Shown piece after piece: positions 25,660 to 35,900 of a stretch of DNA of 49,482 nt (positions are counted from its first letter, which is position 1; the number at the start of each line of letters is the position of its first letter). A program made the translations under genes and the position numbers. The stretch is from Phycisphaerae bacterium (GTDB lineage Bacteria; Planctomycetota; Phycisphaerae; UBA1845; PWPN01), in the NCBI GenBank assembly GCA_012729395.1, contig JAAYDF010000302.1:1-49482 (forward strand), written 5' to 3'. Below the pieces are notes generated by a model that was not told where the DNA came from, ran no database searches, and saw only the letters and a program-made list of their open reading frames with translations.

Positions 25660-28600
25660 ATGCGACACGGCGAGGGTCAACTGAGTTCCGGATGCCCCGA
25701 GGGAAGCTGCACCCATCCGAGCGGCGCTCATTTGAGCCGCGCTGACCGAAGTTGCGCCTATCAGAGCCGCGCCCGTAAGGAAGCGGTTCTTGCTTGTCGT
25801 GGAGACCGCTTCTTGACGGTCGCGGCTCCGCTGGTTCCATTTCCGCTGGTTGCGGGGTTGATGGCCCTGGCCGCATTGACCTTGACGGGTTGCGTGGCTC
25901 CGGGGCCGACGGCGAGTGCGCCGGAAGACCAGGTTCTTTTCGGCCCGTTGCCGGTGCCCCCGGATTTCGATGGTGAGCGGGCGGCGCTCACGCTGGCCCA
26001 GATCCCGGATGCCCCTGTCTTGCCCGAGGGGACCAGTCCGCCGGTGACGGTCGAGTTGCCTCGGCAGGCGGAGCGACGACTCGATGCGGCCCGGCGGTTG
26101 TTTGCCGAGCAGCGCTACACCGAGACGATCAACGAGCTGACTGCCGCGCTGCGTTATAACGCGAACATCTACGCTGCTCACCGTTTGATGGCCCTGGCAT
26201 GCCAGCTTTCGGGCAACGAGAAGAATGCTCGGTTGCATGCCAATCGGGCACTGGAGTTGAACCCGGCAGACACGGCAAGCCTTTATGTTCTGGCTCGGCT
26301 GTCGGACAAGAGTGACAAGCCGGCCGAGGCCTTGCGGCTCTATCGAACGGCTCTGCTGTGCGATTCGACGGAAGACGCGGAAGGCTACCGCGTGCTGGTT
26401 CACTATCACCTGGGTCTACTACTGGAACGGCGGCACTACTACGCGGCGGCTGCGGATCAGTTCGAGTCTTTCCTGACTGGCGCGGCCGCGTTTGGCGATC
26501 GGGCCGGGCTGAATCCAGAGCTTGCCACCTTGGCGCGAGTGCAACAGGGGCCGGTGTTGCTCAAGTTGGCGCGGGCGCAGGGTTTGTTAGGGCGATATCC
26601 GGCGGCATCACAGACGCTGACGCGAGCGGTGGAGTTGGAGCCGGGGGATTGGGCGCTTCGAGGCGAGTGGATTCGCATGCTGGCACGTGCGAGGAGGCTT
26701 TCGGATGCGTGCGTAGCGGCCTCGCGTTATGTCGCGGATAGCCGGGGTCGGGCGGAGGCCCTTGATCTTCTGTTGGCGGTTTACCGTTATGCGGGCCGGC
26801 CTGAAGAGGCGGTGACGGCTATTCATGCGGTTCTGACAGAGCAGCCCGACAATCTGGCACTCCACTTGTTCTATGTGGATGCGTTGTTGGCTGCCAACCG
26901 GCAGGACGAAGCGGCGAGCGCGTTGGCGACGCTGGCCGAGGACCATCCGGATTTGCCGGATGTCCGCTGGAAGTTGGCGGCGCTGCATCGATCTCGGCAG
27001 CAATGGCGGGATTGGCTGCTCACGTTGGCAGCCGAGCTGGTTTCGAAATCTGCCGACGAGTCGCGGCTGGAGCAGGAGTTGGGGCAGTTGCCGGAACCCG
27101 TGGCCGGGGCCATGGTGGATGAGCGGTTGGGGCGTCCGGTTCAAGAGCCGTTGCTAGCGGGTTTGCCGACGGAGAGCCCGGCTGTGGAGTCGGCGGTGGA
27201 CTATCTGGTTGCCCGGCTTGGGGATCGGTTAGGCCGATCGGTTGAGTCGCTGCCTCTGTTGGAGCGGGCGGCGGATCGCTCGCCGGAGTTTGTACCGGTT
27301 GCTGTGGCGCTGGCTCGTGGTTTCGTGCGGGAGTGTCGCTGGGCGGATGGTCTGGCCTTGTTGGATCGGGTGTCGGCCGGCGAGAAACAGGCTCACTCAT
27401 CTTTGGAGGCCCTCAAGGCTCGCTGCCATGACGGGTTGGATGAAATTGAAGAGGCTGAGGAAGGTTACCGGAAGGCTCTTCAGCTCGACCATGCGGACAC
27501 CGAAGTGATGTGGTGGCTGGTGCGTCTGTACGAGCGCAGGGGCGAGGCACAGAAGGCTTTCGAGCAGTATGAAGCGATCCTGGCGGCGAACCCGGACGAT
27601 CAGCGGGCTCGCGAGGAGCTCATTCGGGCCTTGTGGACCAACCGGGAGCAGCGATCACGGCTTGTTCGGGAGTTGAACGAGATTCAGCGGATCGATTCTG
27701 AATCACCGCCGGCCCGGCGTTGCGTGGCGATGGTCCAGTTCCTTCAGCCAGCGGCGGCCAACCTCGAAGCCTACACCCAGGCGATGCGCGAGCTGGTGGC
27801 AAGCCATCCCGAGGATACGCGATCTCGCGAGGAGTTGATTGGCGCGCTCGTTGCGACTCGGGAGTACGAGGCTGCCCACACGGAAGCGGTGGAGTTGCTG
27901 AAGCAACATCCGTGCTCGGATCGGGCCAATGAGCTGATGTCGTTGGTGTTGATTCGTGAGCTGGCGTTCGACCAGGCCCAGCAGCGGCTGGAGCAGATGT
28001 TGACTTGGTATCCGAATCGCGAGTCATGGATGCAGGAGCTGGCTCAACTGCGGGCGTTGGACCAGCGGTACGATGAGGCGGTGGACCTGTGGCGTCGGTT
28101 GTTGGGTCGGTGGTCGAAGGGGGATCCCGCTTCGCCGGACGACCGGACGCCGCATTACCAGATGAAGCTGATGCAGGCGTACCGGCAGGCCGGCCGGTTC
28201 GAGGACGCTCGCAAGACGGCCGAGGAATGGCTTGCCGCGGATACGCCCCGGGATGAGGTGATGGTGAGGCGGCTGCGGTGGTTTGCTCTGGCGGCGGATG
28301 CCGGAGCGGGCGAGCACGACCGCTACATCGAGCGGGTGCGGTCGTGGTTGGCCGAGGATCCGACGAACCCGGAGCTGCGAGCCTGGGAACTGGGCGTAGC
28401 GGCCTCGTACCCCGCAGGCAGTCTAGGCCTTCCGCCGGGCAAGGCGGGCTTGATTGGGGCGAAGCGGTTTGAGGAAGCGATCTTGCGGGCGCTCGAGTGG
28501 CTGGCGGCTCAGCCCGAGGACGACGGCGGGGTGATGTGGCTGATCACCGCGTTGCAGGCGGCCAAGCGGCATGACGAGGCGATCGAGCTTGCCGCCAACC

Positions 28601-29520
28601 AGGTGGCTGCCGCCGATGAGCTGCAAGATCGCATCGAGCATCTCAATATGCTTCGGGAGCTGTACATGCGGGCGGGCCGTTACGAGCAGGCTCTCGATAC
28701 CGCGCGGGAGGTGGTGAACGAAGCCCGCAAGTTGCTCAACGATATCGACGCGCCGCGCAAGCCGTTTGTCGAGGTTTTTGTTTTCGAGTTGCGGCGGCTG
28801 TTCGGCCAAGTACTGGTGCAGGCCCGGCGGTACGATGAGGCGATCAACCACCTGAGAGAGATGGTGGACGAGGTCGATGCGATTCGTCGCGAGTCGCAGA
28901 CAATCGCACAGGGGCTCGAGGATCTGCGGCAAAGGGAGATTGCCCTGCGACGTGAGCAAGAGGCGGCCAAGCGGCAGACGCTCCTGCTGCGAGCTTTGTG
29001 TTACGTGCATCAACAGCAGGGACGCGACGATTTGGCGTTGGAGCGTGCCCGGGAGGCTTATCAGTTGCTGCCCCGAGACGTGGGTCTGAACAACGACGTC
29101 GGGTATACGCTCGCGGATGCGGGCGAAGACCTGGACGAGGCGGAGCGTATGATCCGTTACGCTTTGTCCACCGAGCCGGCGCAAGCGGCCTACTTGGATA
29201 GTTATGGCTGGGTGTTGTACAAGAAGGGCCGGTTCGCCGAGGCCCGGATCTGGCTGGTGCGGGCGTGCGCTATGGAAGAAGGCGAGGATGCGGTTATTTT
29301 CGACCACCTGGGTGACGCCTGCTGGCGGTTGGGCGAGAAGGACGAGGCCGTGCGGCACTGGCGCCGTGCGCAGGAAACCCACGAGCGCAAGGTGGCCGAG
29401 GGCGAATCGGCGACGGACGAGAAGTTGATCGCGAGGATACAGTCGAAGCTGGCCGCGGTGGAGCGAGATGAGAAGCCCGAGGTGGCCTCCATCCCGGCGG
29501 ACACGCAGCCAGCCCCGTAA
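25660..29520 (+). CDS. Large TPR lipoprotein with repeat-derived N-terminus
   Basis: A protein of up to 1,286 residues made almost wholly of TPR-like helical pairs (from about residue 145 to the end), for example AEALRLYRTALLCD and EEAEEGYRKALQLDHAD. It resembles PrsT-type TPR lipoproteins of PEP-CTERM systems only in layout, which is an inference. The lipobox LTLTGC is preceded by a hydrophobic stretch. The ATG at 25660 has GGGGAAG upstream, but the first 58 residues are unusual and come partly from a family C palindrome (25762-25833). ATG at 25861, just before MALAALTLTGC, is a good alternative start. It is probably an outer-membrane-tethered scaffold. Confidence 0.82.
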   Translation: MRHGEGQLSSGCPEGSCTHPSGAHLSRADRSCAYQSRARKEAVLACRGDRFLTVAAPLVPFPLVAGLMALAALTLTGCVAPGPTASAPEDQVLFGPLPVPPDFDGERAALTLAQIPDAPVLPEGTSPPVTVELPRQAERRLDAARRLFAEQRYTETINELTAALRYNANIYAAHRLMALACQLSGNEKNARLHANRALELNPADTASLYVLARLSDKSDKPAEALRLYRTALLCDSTEDAEGYRVLVHYHLGLLLERRHYYAAAADQFESFLTGAAAFGDRAGLNPELATLARVQQGPVLLKLARAQGLLGRYPAASQTLTRAVELEPGDWALRGEWIRMLARARRLSDACVAASRYVADSRGRAEALDLLLAVYRYAGRPEEAVTAIHAVLTEQPDNLALHLFYVDALLAANRQDEAASALATLAEDHPDLPDVRWKLAALHRSRQQWRDWLLTLAAELVSKSADESRLEQELGQLPEPVAGAMVDERLGRPVQEPLLAGLPTESPAVESAVDYLVARLGDRLGRSVESLPLLERAADRSPEFVPVAVALARGFVRECRWADGLALLDRVSAGEKQAHSSLEALKARCHDGLDEIEEAEEGYRKALQLDHADTEVMWWLVRLYERRGEAQKAFEQYEAILAANPDDQRAREELIRALWTNREQRSRLVRELNEIQRIDSESPPARRCVAMVQFLQPAAANLEAYTQAMRELVASHPEDTRSREELIGALVATREYEAAHTEAVELLKQHPCSDRANELMSLVLIRELAFDQAQQRLEQMLTWYPNRESWMQELAQLRALDQRYDEAVDLWRRLLGRWSKGDPASPDDRTPHYQMKLMQAYRQAGRFEDARKTAEEWLAADTPRDEVMVRRLRWFALAADAGAGEHDRYIERVRSWLAEDPTNPELRAWELGVAASYPAGSLGLPPGKAGLIGAKRFEEAILRALEWLAAQPEDDGGVMWLITALQAAKRHDEAIELAANQVAAADELQDRIEHLNMLRELYMRAGRYEQALDTAREVVNEARKLLNDIDAPRKPFVEVFVFELRRLFGQVLVQARRYDEAINHLREMVDEVDAIRRESQTIAQGLEDLRQREIALRREQEAAKRQTLLLRALCYVHQQQGRDDLALERAREAYQLLPRDVGLNNDVGYTLADAGEDLDEAERMIRYALSTEPAQAAYLDSYGWVLYKKGRFAEARIWLVRACAMEEGEDAVIFDHLGDACWRLGEKDEAVRHWRRAQETHERKVAEGESATDEKLIARIQSKLAAVERDEKPEVASIPADTQPAP
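25762..25833. repeat. Family C palindrome, copy 1 (inside a gene 5' end)
   Basis: Arms of about 25 bp (CAGAGCCGCGCCCGTAAGGA at left; GACGGTCGCGGCTCCGCTGG at right) match copy 2 at 38445-38517 in reverse orientation, including the loop-side AAGCAAGAACCGCTT. It is in frame with the TPR reading frame. Confidence 0.85.
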
Positions 29521-29544
29521 ACGAAAGATGACAGGAGATCACTG

Positions 29545-30300
29545 ATGTCAGGTCATTCGCATTGGGCGAGGATCAAGCATAAAAAGGGAGTCACGGACGC
29601 CCGGCGCGGGCGGTTGTGGAGCAAGTTGGCCCGCAACATCATTGTGGCGGCCAAGCGCGGCGGTGGCGACGCGAGCCAGAACCTGGCTTTGCGGTACGCG
29701 ATCGACAAGGCCAAGCAGGCCAACATGCCCAAGGACACTATCGAGAACGCAGTCAAGAAGGGGGCCGGCGGGGCCGAGGGTGCCAACTTCGAGACCGTCT
29801 ACTACGAAGGTTATGGCACGGGGGGCATCGCCATTCTTGCTGAGGCTCTGACCGACAATCGCAACCGGACCGCTCCGGAGGTCAAGAAGATCTTCGAGCG
29901 GCACGGCGGGAGCGTCGGCGCGGCCGGTTGCGTTCAGTGGATGTTCACCTCGAAGGGGCAGATTGCCGTGCCGGCCAACGGGGTTGATGAGGATCGCATC
30001 GCCGAGATCGCTCTGGAGGCCGGGGCCGACGATTACGCCCTGAGCGACGATGTGTGGGAGATCACCTGCGAGCCGACGGCCTTCGAACCGTTGCGGGCTG
30101 CTCTGACCTTGGCCGGCCTTGCCATCCAGTCCGCCGAGTTGGCCATGGTTCCGTCGACCGCCATCACCGTCGACGCCGAGAGCGGCGCCAAGCTCCTCAA
30201 GCTCATCGACGCTCTCGAAGATCACGAGGACATCCAGAACGTCTACGCCAACTTCGAGATTCCACCCGACGCCCTCGATCAGCTTGAAGCGGGGGGCTGA
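29545..30300 (+). CDS. yebC: YebC/TACO1-family protein
   Basis: A cytoplasmic protein of 251 residues with the family start MSGHSHWARIKHKKGVTDA and three domains. The signature LARNIIVAAKRGG and the segment GYGTGGIAILAEALTDNRNRT are clear. Members were described as transcriptional regulators (PmpR), and some as translation factors that help ribosomes at polyproline stretches; which one applies here cannot be told. The long proline-rich regions in IF-2 and other proteins of this window would be possible clients. The ATG has AGGAG upstream and follows the TPR gene by 24 bp. Confidence 0.92.
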   Translation: MSGHSHWARIKHKKGVTDARRGRLWSKLARNIIVAAKRGGGDASQNLALRYAIDKAKQANMPKDTIENAVKKGAGGAEGANFETVYYEGYGTGGIAILAEALTDNRNRTAPEVKKIFERHGGSVGAAGCVQWMFTSKGQIAVPANGVDEDRIAEIALEAGADDYALSDDVWEITCEPTAFEPLRAALTLAGLAIQSAELAMVPSTAITVDAESGAKLLKLIDALEDHEDIQNVYANFEIPPDALDQLEAGG

Positions 30301-30440
30301 TCGCCGCTTGCGTACGGTCCGGTCCTTGGTGGTCGCGGTACGGAGCGATCGTCGTTATTGCGGATCTGCCCGAACAGGCATGTCCGGAGTCTGCGTGCTT
30401 GCCCAATGCCGGTTGGCCAAACCGTGGGCGAAGACTACAC

Positions 30441-30449
30441 TGCTATGAC
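30441..30449 (+). promoter_or_regulatory. Possible extended -10 upstream of the GH38 gene
   Basis: TGCTATGAC lies about 43 nt before the ATG at 30492. There is no clear -35. Low certainty. Confidence 0.3.
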
Positions 30450-30491
30450 TTGTTGTTTGTGCGGAGAGAACCCGTAGAGCATGAGGACGTC

Positions 30492-32984
30492 ATGGCCAGG
30501 AAACGAATTCATCTGATCTGTAACGCGCATCTCGATCCGGTGTGGCTGTGGGAGTGGGAGGAGGGGGCGGCGGCGGCGATCGCCACGTTCCGCACCGCGG
30601 CGGACCTGATCGAGGAGTTCCCCGGCTTCGTCTTCAACCACAACGAGGTCATCCTCTACAGATGGGTCGAGGAGTATGAGCCGGCCCTGTTCAAACGCAT
30701 TCAGAAGCTCGTCCGCCAGGGTCGATGGCGGATCATGGGCGGTTGGTATCTGCAACCGGACTGCAACATGCCCAGCGGCGAGTCGTTCGTGCGGCAGATC
30801 CTGTTGGGCAAGAGCTATTTCGCGGAGAAGTTCGGCGTTGAGCCGACGACGGCGATCAACTTCGACCCCTTCGGGCACACCCGCGGGCTGGTGCAGATTC
30901 TGGCCAAGAGCGGCTACGACTCGTACACCTTCTGCCGCCCGGACGGCCGCGATCTCGACTTGCCGCACCACGATTTCATCTGGGTCGGTTACGACGGCTC
31001 GCGGATCCTGGCCTCGCGGATCATCGGGTTCTACAACTCGCAACTCGGCGAGATGGACGTGAAGATCCGTGACTGGCAGAATGACCACACCTACCCGCAC
31101 TTCGGGTTGCTGGCCTGGGGGGTGGGCGATCACGGCGGCGGACCCTCGCGCACCGATCTGCGGAAGATCGCCAAGCTCATGCGCGACCCCAAGCATGCCC
31201 AGCTCATCCACTCGAACACCGAGGATTACTTCAAAGAGGTCAAGGCGGTCCGTGCGTCGCTCTCGGAAGTGCACCGCGACCTGAACCCATGGGCCGTCGG
31301 GTGCTACACCTCGCAGGTGCGCATCAAGCAGCGCCATCGGCGGCTGGAGAACGAGCTGTACGCGACCGAGAAGATGAGCGCCATTGCCGCTGTCCAAGGC
31401 CTGATGGCGTATCCCGAGCAGGATCTCTACGACGCGGCCTGCGACCTGATGGTCGGTGAGTTCCACGATATTCTGCCCGGCTCGGCCATTCAGCCGGTCG
31501 AGGAGATGTCGCTGCGGCTGATGGACCACGGGCTCGAGAAGCTGTCGCGGATCAAGGCTCGCGTGTTCTTCGCTCTGGCTCAGGGGCAGCCGAAGGCTCG
31601 GCCCGAGGAGATTCCCATCCTGGTTTACAACCCGCACCCGTACCCCGTGCGGACGACCGTCGAGTGCGAGTTTCAGTTGCCCGCGGTGAATTGGGGCGAG
31701 GAGTATACGCTGCCGACGGTCTACCGTGACGGGAAGGCCGTGCCCTCACAGCCGGAGAAGGAGCTCAGCAACCTGCCGATCGATTGGCGCAAGCGGATCG
31801 TCTTCACGACCGAGCTGGCTCCGTCGCAGATGAACCGCTTCGACTGCCGGCTGAGCAGGCTCAAGCAGAAGCCCGCACCGCGACTCAAGGCGAGCGATGG
31901 GCGCATTCGCTTCCGCACTGACGATATCGAGGTGATGATCAACACGCGGACCGGGTTGATCGACCGCTACCGCGCACGGGGCGACGACTACCTGCGCGGC
32001 CGGGCTTTTGAACCGCTGGTCATCCGCGACAACGAGGATTCCTGGGGCATGACCACTCATTCCTACCGCAAGGTGGCTGGGCGATTCAAGCTGATGCCGC
32101 CGAACGACGGGACGTGGTTTTCCGGGGTTACGCAGGCGGTGTTGCCCTCGGTGCGGGTGATCGAGGATGGGCCGGTGCGCAGCGTGGTCGAGGCCGTGTT
32201 CGCCTGGGGCCGATCGTTCGTCTGTCAGCGGTACAAGCTGCCCAAGGAGGGGACGGAGATCGAGGTCGAGACGCGGGTGCACTGGAACGAGAAGAACCTG
32301 ATGCTCAAGCTGTCGATTCCGACGTCGAGCGGCGAGGCCGAGTATCTCGGACAGGTGGCATACGGCGTGGGCGAGCTGCCAGCCACCGGGGACGAAGCGG
32401 TCGCCCAGAAATGGGTGGCGGTCGTATCGCGGCGGGACGATCAGGCCCTGACCTGTATCAACGACGGGATCTATGGGTCGGACTACTCGTCCGACGGGCT
32501 GCGGTTGACGCTGTTGCGGTCGGCGGCTTACTCGTCGCACCCGCTGCTCGAACGTACCATTCTGCCGCAAAACCGATACAGCCCGCGCATGGAGCAGGGC
32601 GAGCGGCTCTACCGATTCTGGCTGAACGGCGGTTCGGTCCGGCAACGGTTGTCGGCGGTGGATCGCGAGGCTTTAGCCCGTAACGAGAAACCCTTCGCTC
32701 TGTCGTTCAACCCACCGGGTTTGGGCCGCAAGCCCCGTCCCGGGGTGACGCTCAGCGACGGTGTGGTCCAGGTGACCGCGATCAAGAAGGCCCAGCGAGG
32801 CAACGACCTGATCGTCCGCCTGTTCGAGCCCACCGGCCGGGCGAGGTCCACAACCTTGCAGGTGCCGTTCCTCGGTATCCGCAGGAAGGTCGAGCTCGGT
32901 AAGTTCGAGATCAAGACGTTGCGGATCAATCCCCGAACGCGCAAGGTCACTGAGGTGAATCTGCTCGAACGGCCGATCCGCTGA
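30492..32984 (+). CDS. Glycoside hydrolase family 38 alpha-mannosidase
   Basis: A protein of 830 residues. The N-terminal alpha/beta domain has the zinc-binding NAHLDPVWLWEW (His13, Asp15), the zinc-binding nucleophile Asp125 in INFDPFGHT, and His325 in GEFHDILPGS, followed by helical and beta-sandwich domains typical of GH38. It should release mannose from alpha-linked mannosides or glycans. No signal peptide is visible, so it probably acts in the cytoplasm on imported oligosaccharides. The ATG at 30492 has a GAGG-type site and starts the conserved core directly. It is convergent with the large surface protein gene; only 11 bp separate the two stops. Confidence 0.92.
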   Translation: MARKRIHLICNAHLDPVWLWEWEEGAAAAIATFRTAADLIEEFPGFVFNHNEVILYRWVEEYEPALFKRIQKLVRQGRWRIMGGWYLQPDCNMPSGESFVRQILLGKSYFAEKFGVEPTTAINFDPFGHTRGLVQILAKSGYDSYTFCRPDGRDLDLPHHDFIWVGYDGSRILASRIIGFYNSQLGEMDVKIRDWQNDHTYPHFGLLAWGVGDHGGGPSRTDLRKIAKLMRDPKHAQLIHSNTEDYFKEVKAVRASLSEVHRDLNPWAVGCYTSQVRIKQRHRRLENELYATEKMSAIAAVQGLMAYPEQDLYDAACDLMVGEFHDILPGSAIQPVEEMSLRLMDHGLEKLSRIKARVFFALAQGQPKARPEEIPILVYNPHPYPVRTTVECEFQLPAVNWGEEYTLPTVYRDGKAVPSQPEKELSNLPIDWRKRIVFTTELAPSQMNRFDCRLSRLKQKPAPRLKASDGRIRFRTDDIEVMINTRTGLIDRYRARGDDYLRGRAFEPLVIRDNEDSWGMTTHSYRKVAGRFKLMPPNDGTWFSGVTQAVLPSVRVIEDGPVRSVVEAVFAWGRSFVCQRYKLPKEGTEIEVETRVHWNEKNLMLKLSIPTSSGEAEYLGQVAYGVGELPATGDEAVAQKWVAVVSRRDDQALTCINDGIYGSDYSSDGLRLTLLRSAAYSSHPLLERTILPQNRYSPRMEQGERLYRFWLNGGSVRQRLSAVDREALARNEKPFALSFNPPGLGRKPRPGVTLSDGVVQVTAIKKAQRGNDLIVRLFEPTGRARSTTLQVPFLGIRRKVELGKFEIKTLRINPRTRKVTEVNLLERPIR

Positions 32985-32995
32985 TCCGCGGTCCG

Positions 32996-35900
32996 TCACG
33001 GACAGATCAACGCGCTGTTCAGGCTGTTGCGCACGGCGACCAGGTCGAAGATGTTGATCGCCCCATCCACGTTGACATCAGCCCGACACGTGCTCGCGGT
33101 GACCGACTGGTTCAGTTGGTTTCTCACCTGGACGAGATCGAAGATGTTCACGGTTTGATCGCCGTTGACATCACCAGCCAGGCAAGCGATGCGCACCTCG
33201 GCGGCGTCCTGCATATCCGCCACATCGGAAGCCGTGAGCGTCAGGCAGGTTGCGTTCGGTACACCGTGCAACTCGACAGTCGCCAGGGGCCCGTCCACGG
33301 TCACCGCGTCCACGGTGCCCGCGGAGGCCTGCACCTGGACTCCCTCGGCCGGTCCGCTGAAGGTCAGCACAATCGTCCTCGGACCGCCCGTGCGGCATTC
33401 GCTGCCCGCGGTCCCTCCAAGGGACAGCGGCGTATCGAAGTTGCCCACAGTCCCGTGTGTTCGGCGAGACACCGCGCCCGCCAGGAAGACCGGGCTGATG
33501 GGCAGTATCTGCACTTCGGTGAGAATCGTTCCCACGGACGGATTGACCAGTATCAACGAGGCATGATCCCATCCCAGTTCCGGGTCCACATACCAGTCGA
33601 AGCTTCCCGATGCCATGGGTGCGCTGCCGAGGCGGATCACCGAGTTGGGATCATAATGCAGCGAAGACTGAGCATGTGAGAGATATATGTCCACGTCGCC
33701 CGTCGGATTGGTACTGGTCCAGTTGATGGTGGTTGTCGCGCCGGCCTGGACCGCCTGGCCGGCTTGCGGGAAGGTCTGCGTCATGGTCGGCGATGTCGTG
33801 GGTGACGGGTTGGTGATCTGGAATGTGCCGTCCGTTTCGTCCCGCACGTTGCCGTCCACCATCCACATGACCTCGATGCGATAGTTCGAGCCGGCGGGCA
33901 GCGATGAACAGATCGGCCAATCGAAGCTGCCGGCCTCCATCGGAGCCAGACCGATGATCAGAGGGTTGTGCACGGTCGGGCTACCCGCGGACTCCAAGGC
34001 TTCGCTCTGCAGGGTGACCATCACCCAGCCGTGAGGGTGGGTGCTGGTCCAGGTGACGGTCTGCGTCGTGCCCGCCTGCCAGATGCTCGCACTGTCAGGG
34101 CTTGTGACCGTGATGGTCGGCGGAGCGGTCGAGTCCGAGATCGTGAAGGGCGCGTTGCTGTCATCCTCGAATGTGCCCAGACCGCCTCCGTCGTACAAGG
34201 CGATGCGCACTCGGTAGTCGGCTCGATCACCGATCCAGGGGGGAATGGACCATGCGAAACTGCCTGTCCCGATCTGGGTCGTGCCGATCGTCCCCAGGGG
34301 AACATCGCCTGCGTAGAGCTCGATATTCGCGGATTCCTGGCCGGAGACATGGGTACTGGTCCAGGAGATGGTTTGGGTAGTACCGGCCTGGTAGCTCTCG
34401 CCGCCGTTGGGGCTGACCACAGTGATTGTGGGAGGAGGTGTCGAGCCGGTGATGGTGAACGACCCGTTGCTGTAGTCTTCGAACATTTCGAAGCCGCTGC
34501 TCATGGACAGGCGGACGCGGTAGTCCGTGCGGTCACCAATCCAGGGGGGAATCTGCCAGGCGACGGAGCCGGCTTCAGCGAAGGTGCCGCCAATCTCCCC
34601 GATGTACTCTGTGCTCGCGTACAGAGACGCACTGACCCATTCGTCGCCGGTCGTATTGGCGCTCGTCCAGGTGATGCTGTGAGTTGTGCCGGCCTGCCAG
34701 GTCTCGCCGCCATTGGGGCTGGTCAAGGTGATCGCCGGAGGAGGCGTGGAGCCGGTGATGCTGAAGAAGCCGTCACCGCAGTCCTCGACCTGGCCAACGC
34801 TCTCCAGCCAGATGCTCGTGCACACGCGGTACTGGGTATGATCGCCGATCCAGGCGGGAATTGCCCAAACCAGACTGCCGGATCCTACGGGGCCTGAGCC
34901 GATCTGCATGCGGTAAGTCTCGCCCTGGTAAAGCGAGACGGTGATGGAACTATCGCCAGCGATACCGTTACTACTCCAGGTTATGGTCTGGGTGGAGCCT
35001 GCCTGCCAGGTTTCACCGCCGTTGGGGCTGGTGATGGTTAAGGTCGGGTTTCCGGCCGAGCCGGTGATCTCGAAGGGCCCGTCCCCGAAGTCTTCAAACA
35101 CGTCGCTGCTTTGATAGAAGACGATGCGTAACCGATAGTTGTCGCCGTTGGCTGTCCAGGCTGGAATGGCCCAATCGTAGCCGCCGCTGCCTACGGTGGT
35201 CCCACCGAGTGACCCGCAGTACTGGTCACCTTCATAGAGTTCGATGGTCAGCCATTCGCTTCCTGTGGTGTGGGTGCTGGTCCAGGTGATGGCCTGTGTG
35301 GTGCCTGCCTGCCAGACCTCGCCCCCATTGGGGCTGGTGACGGTCAACGTGGGGGGATCCATCGAGCCGGTGAGCGAGAAAGACGCGTCGCTGCAGTCGG
35401 TCACCGCCCCGAAGTCGCCCACCCAAGTCTCGAGGCAGACGCGGTAGTCCGTCCCGTCGCCGATCCAGGAGGGGATTGCCCAGTCCATGCCGCCGTCGCC
35501 GATCACCGCCCCGCCGATTTGGCGGACGTATGTGTCGCCCGAGTAGAGGTAGACACTGACCCACTCATACCCCTGGACTTGGGTGCTGGTCCAGGTGATG
35601 GGTTGGGTGGTGCCCGCCAGCCAGGTCTCGCCGCCGTTGGGGTTGGTGAGCGAGAGGGTGGGTGGCCCCGCCGAGCCGGTGATCGCGAACGGAGCGTCGC
35701 TGGAGTCCTGTACAGGGCCGTAGGCATCCACCCAGACTTCGATGCGGATCTGGTAGTCCGTCCTGTCGCCGATCCAGGGCGAAATCTGCCAATCCAGGCT
35801 GCCGTTGCTCAGGGGAACGGACCCGAGGTCGGCGCGATGGTTGCCCCCTTCGTAGAGGGATATGGTCGCCCACTCGGTGCCGGTGGTGTTGGTGCTGGTC

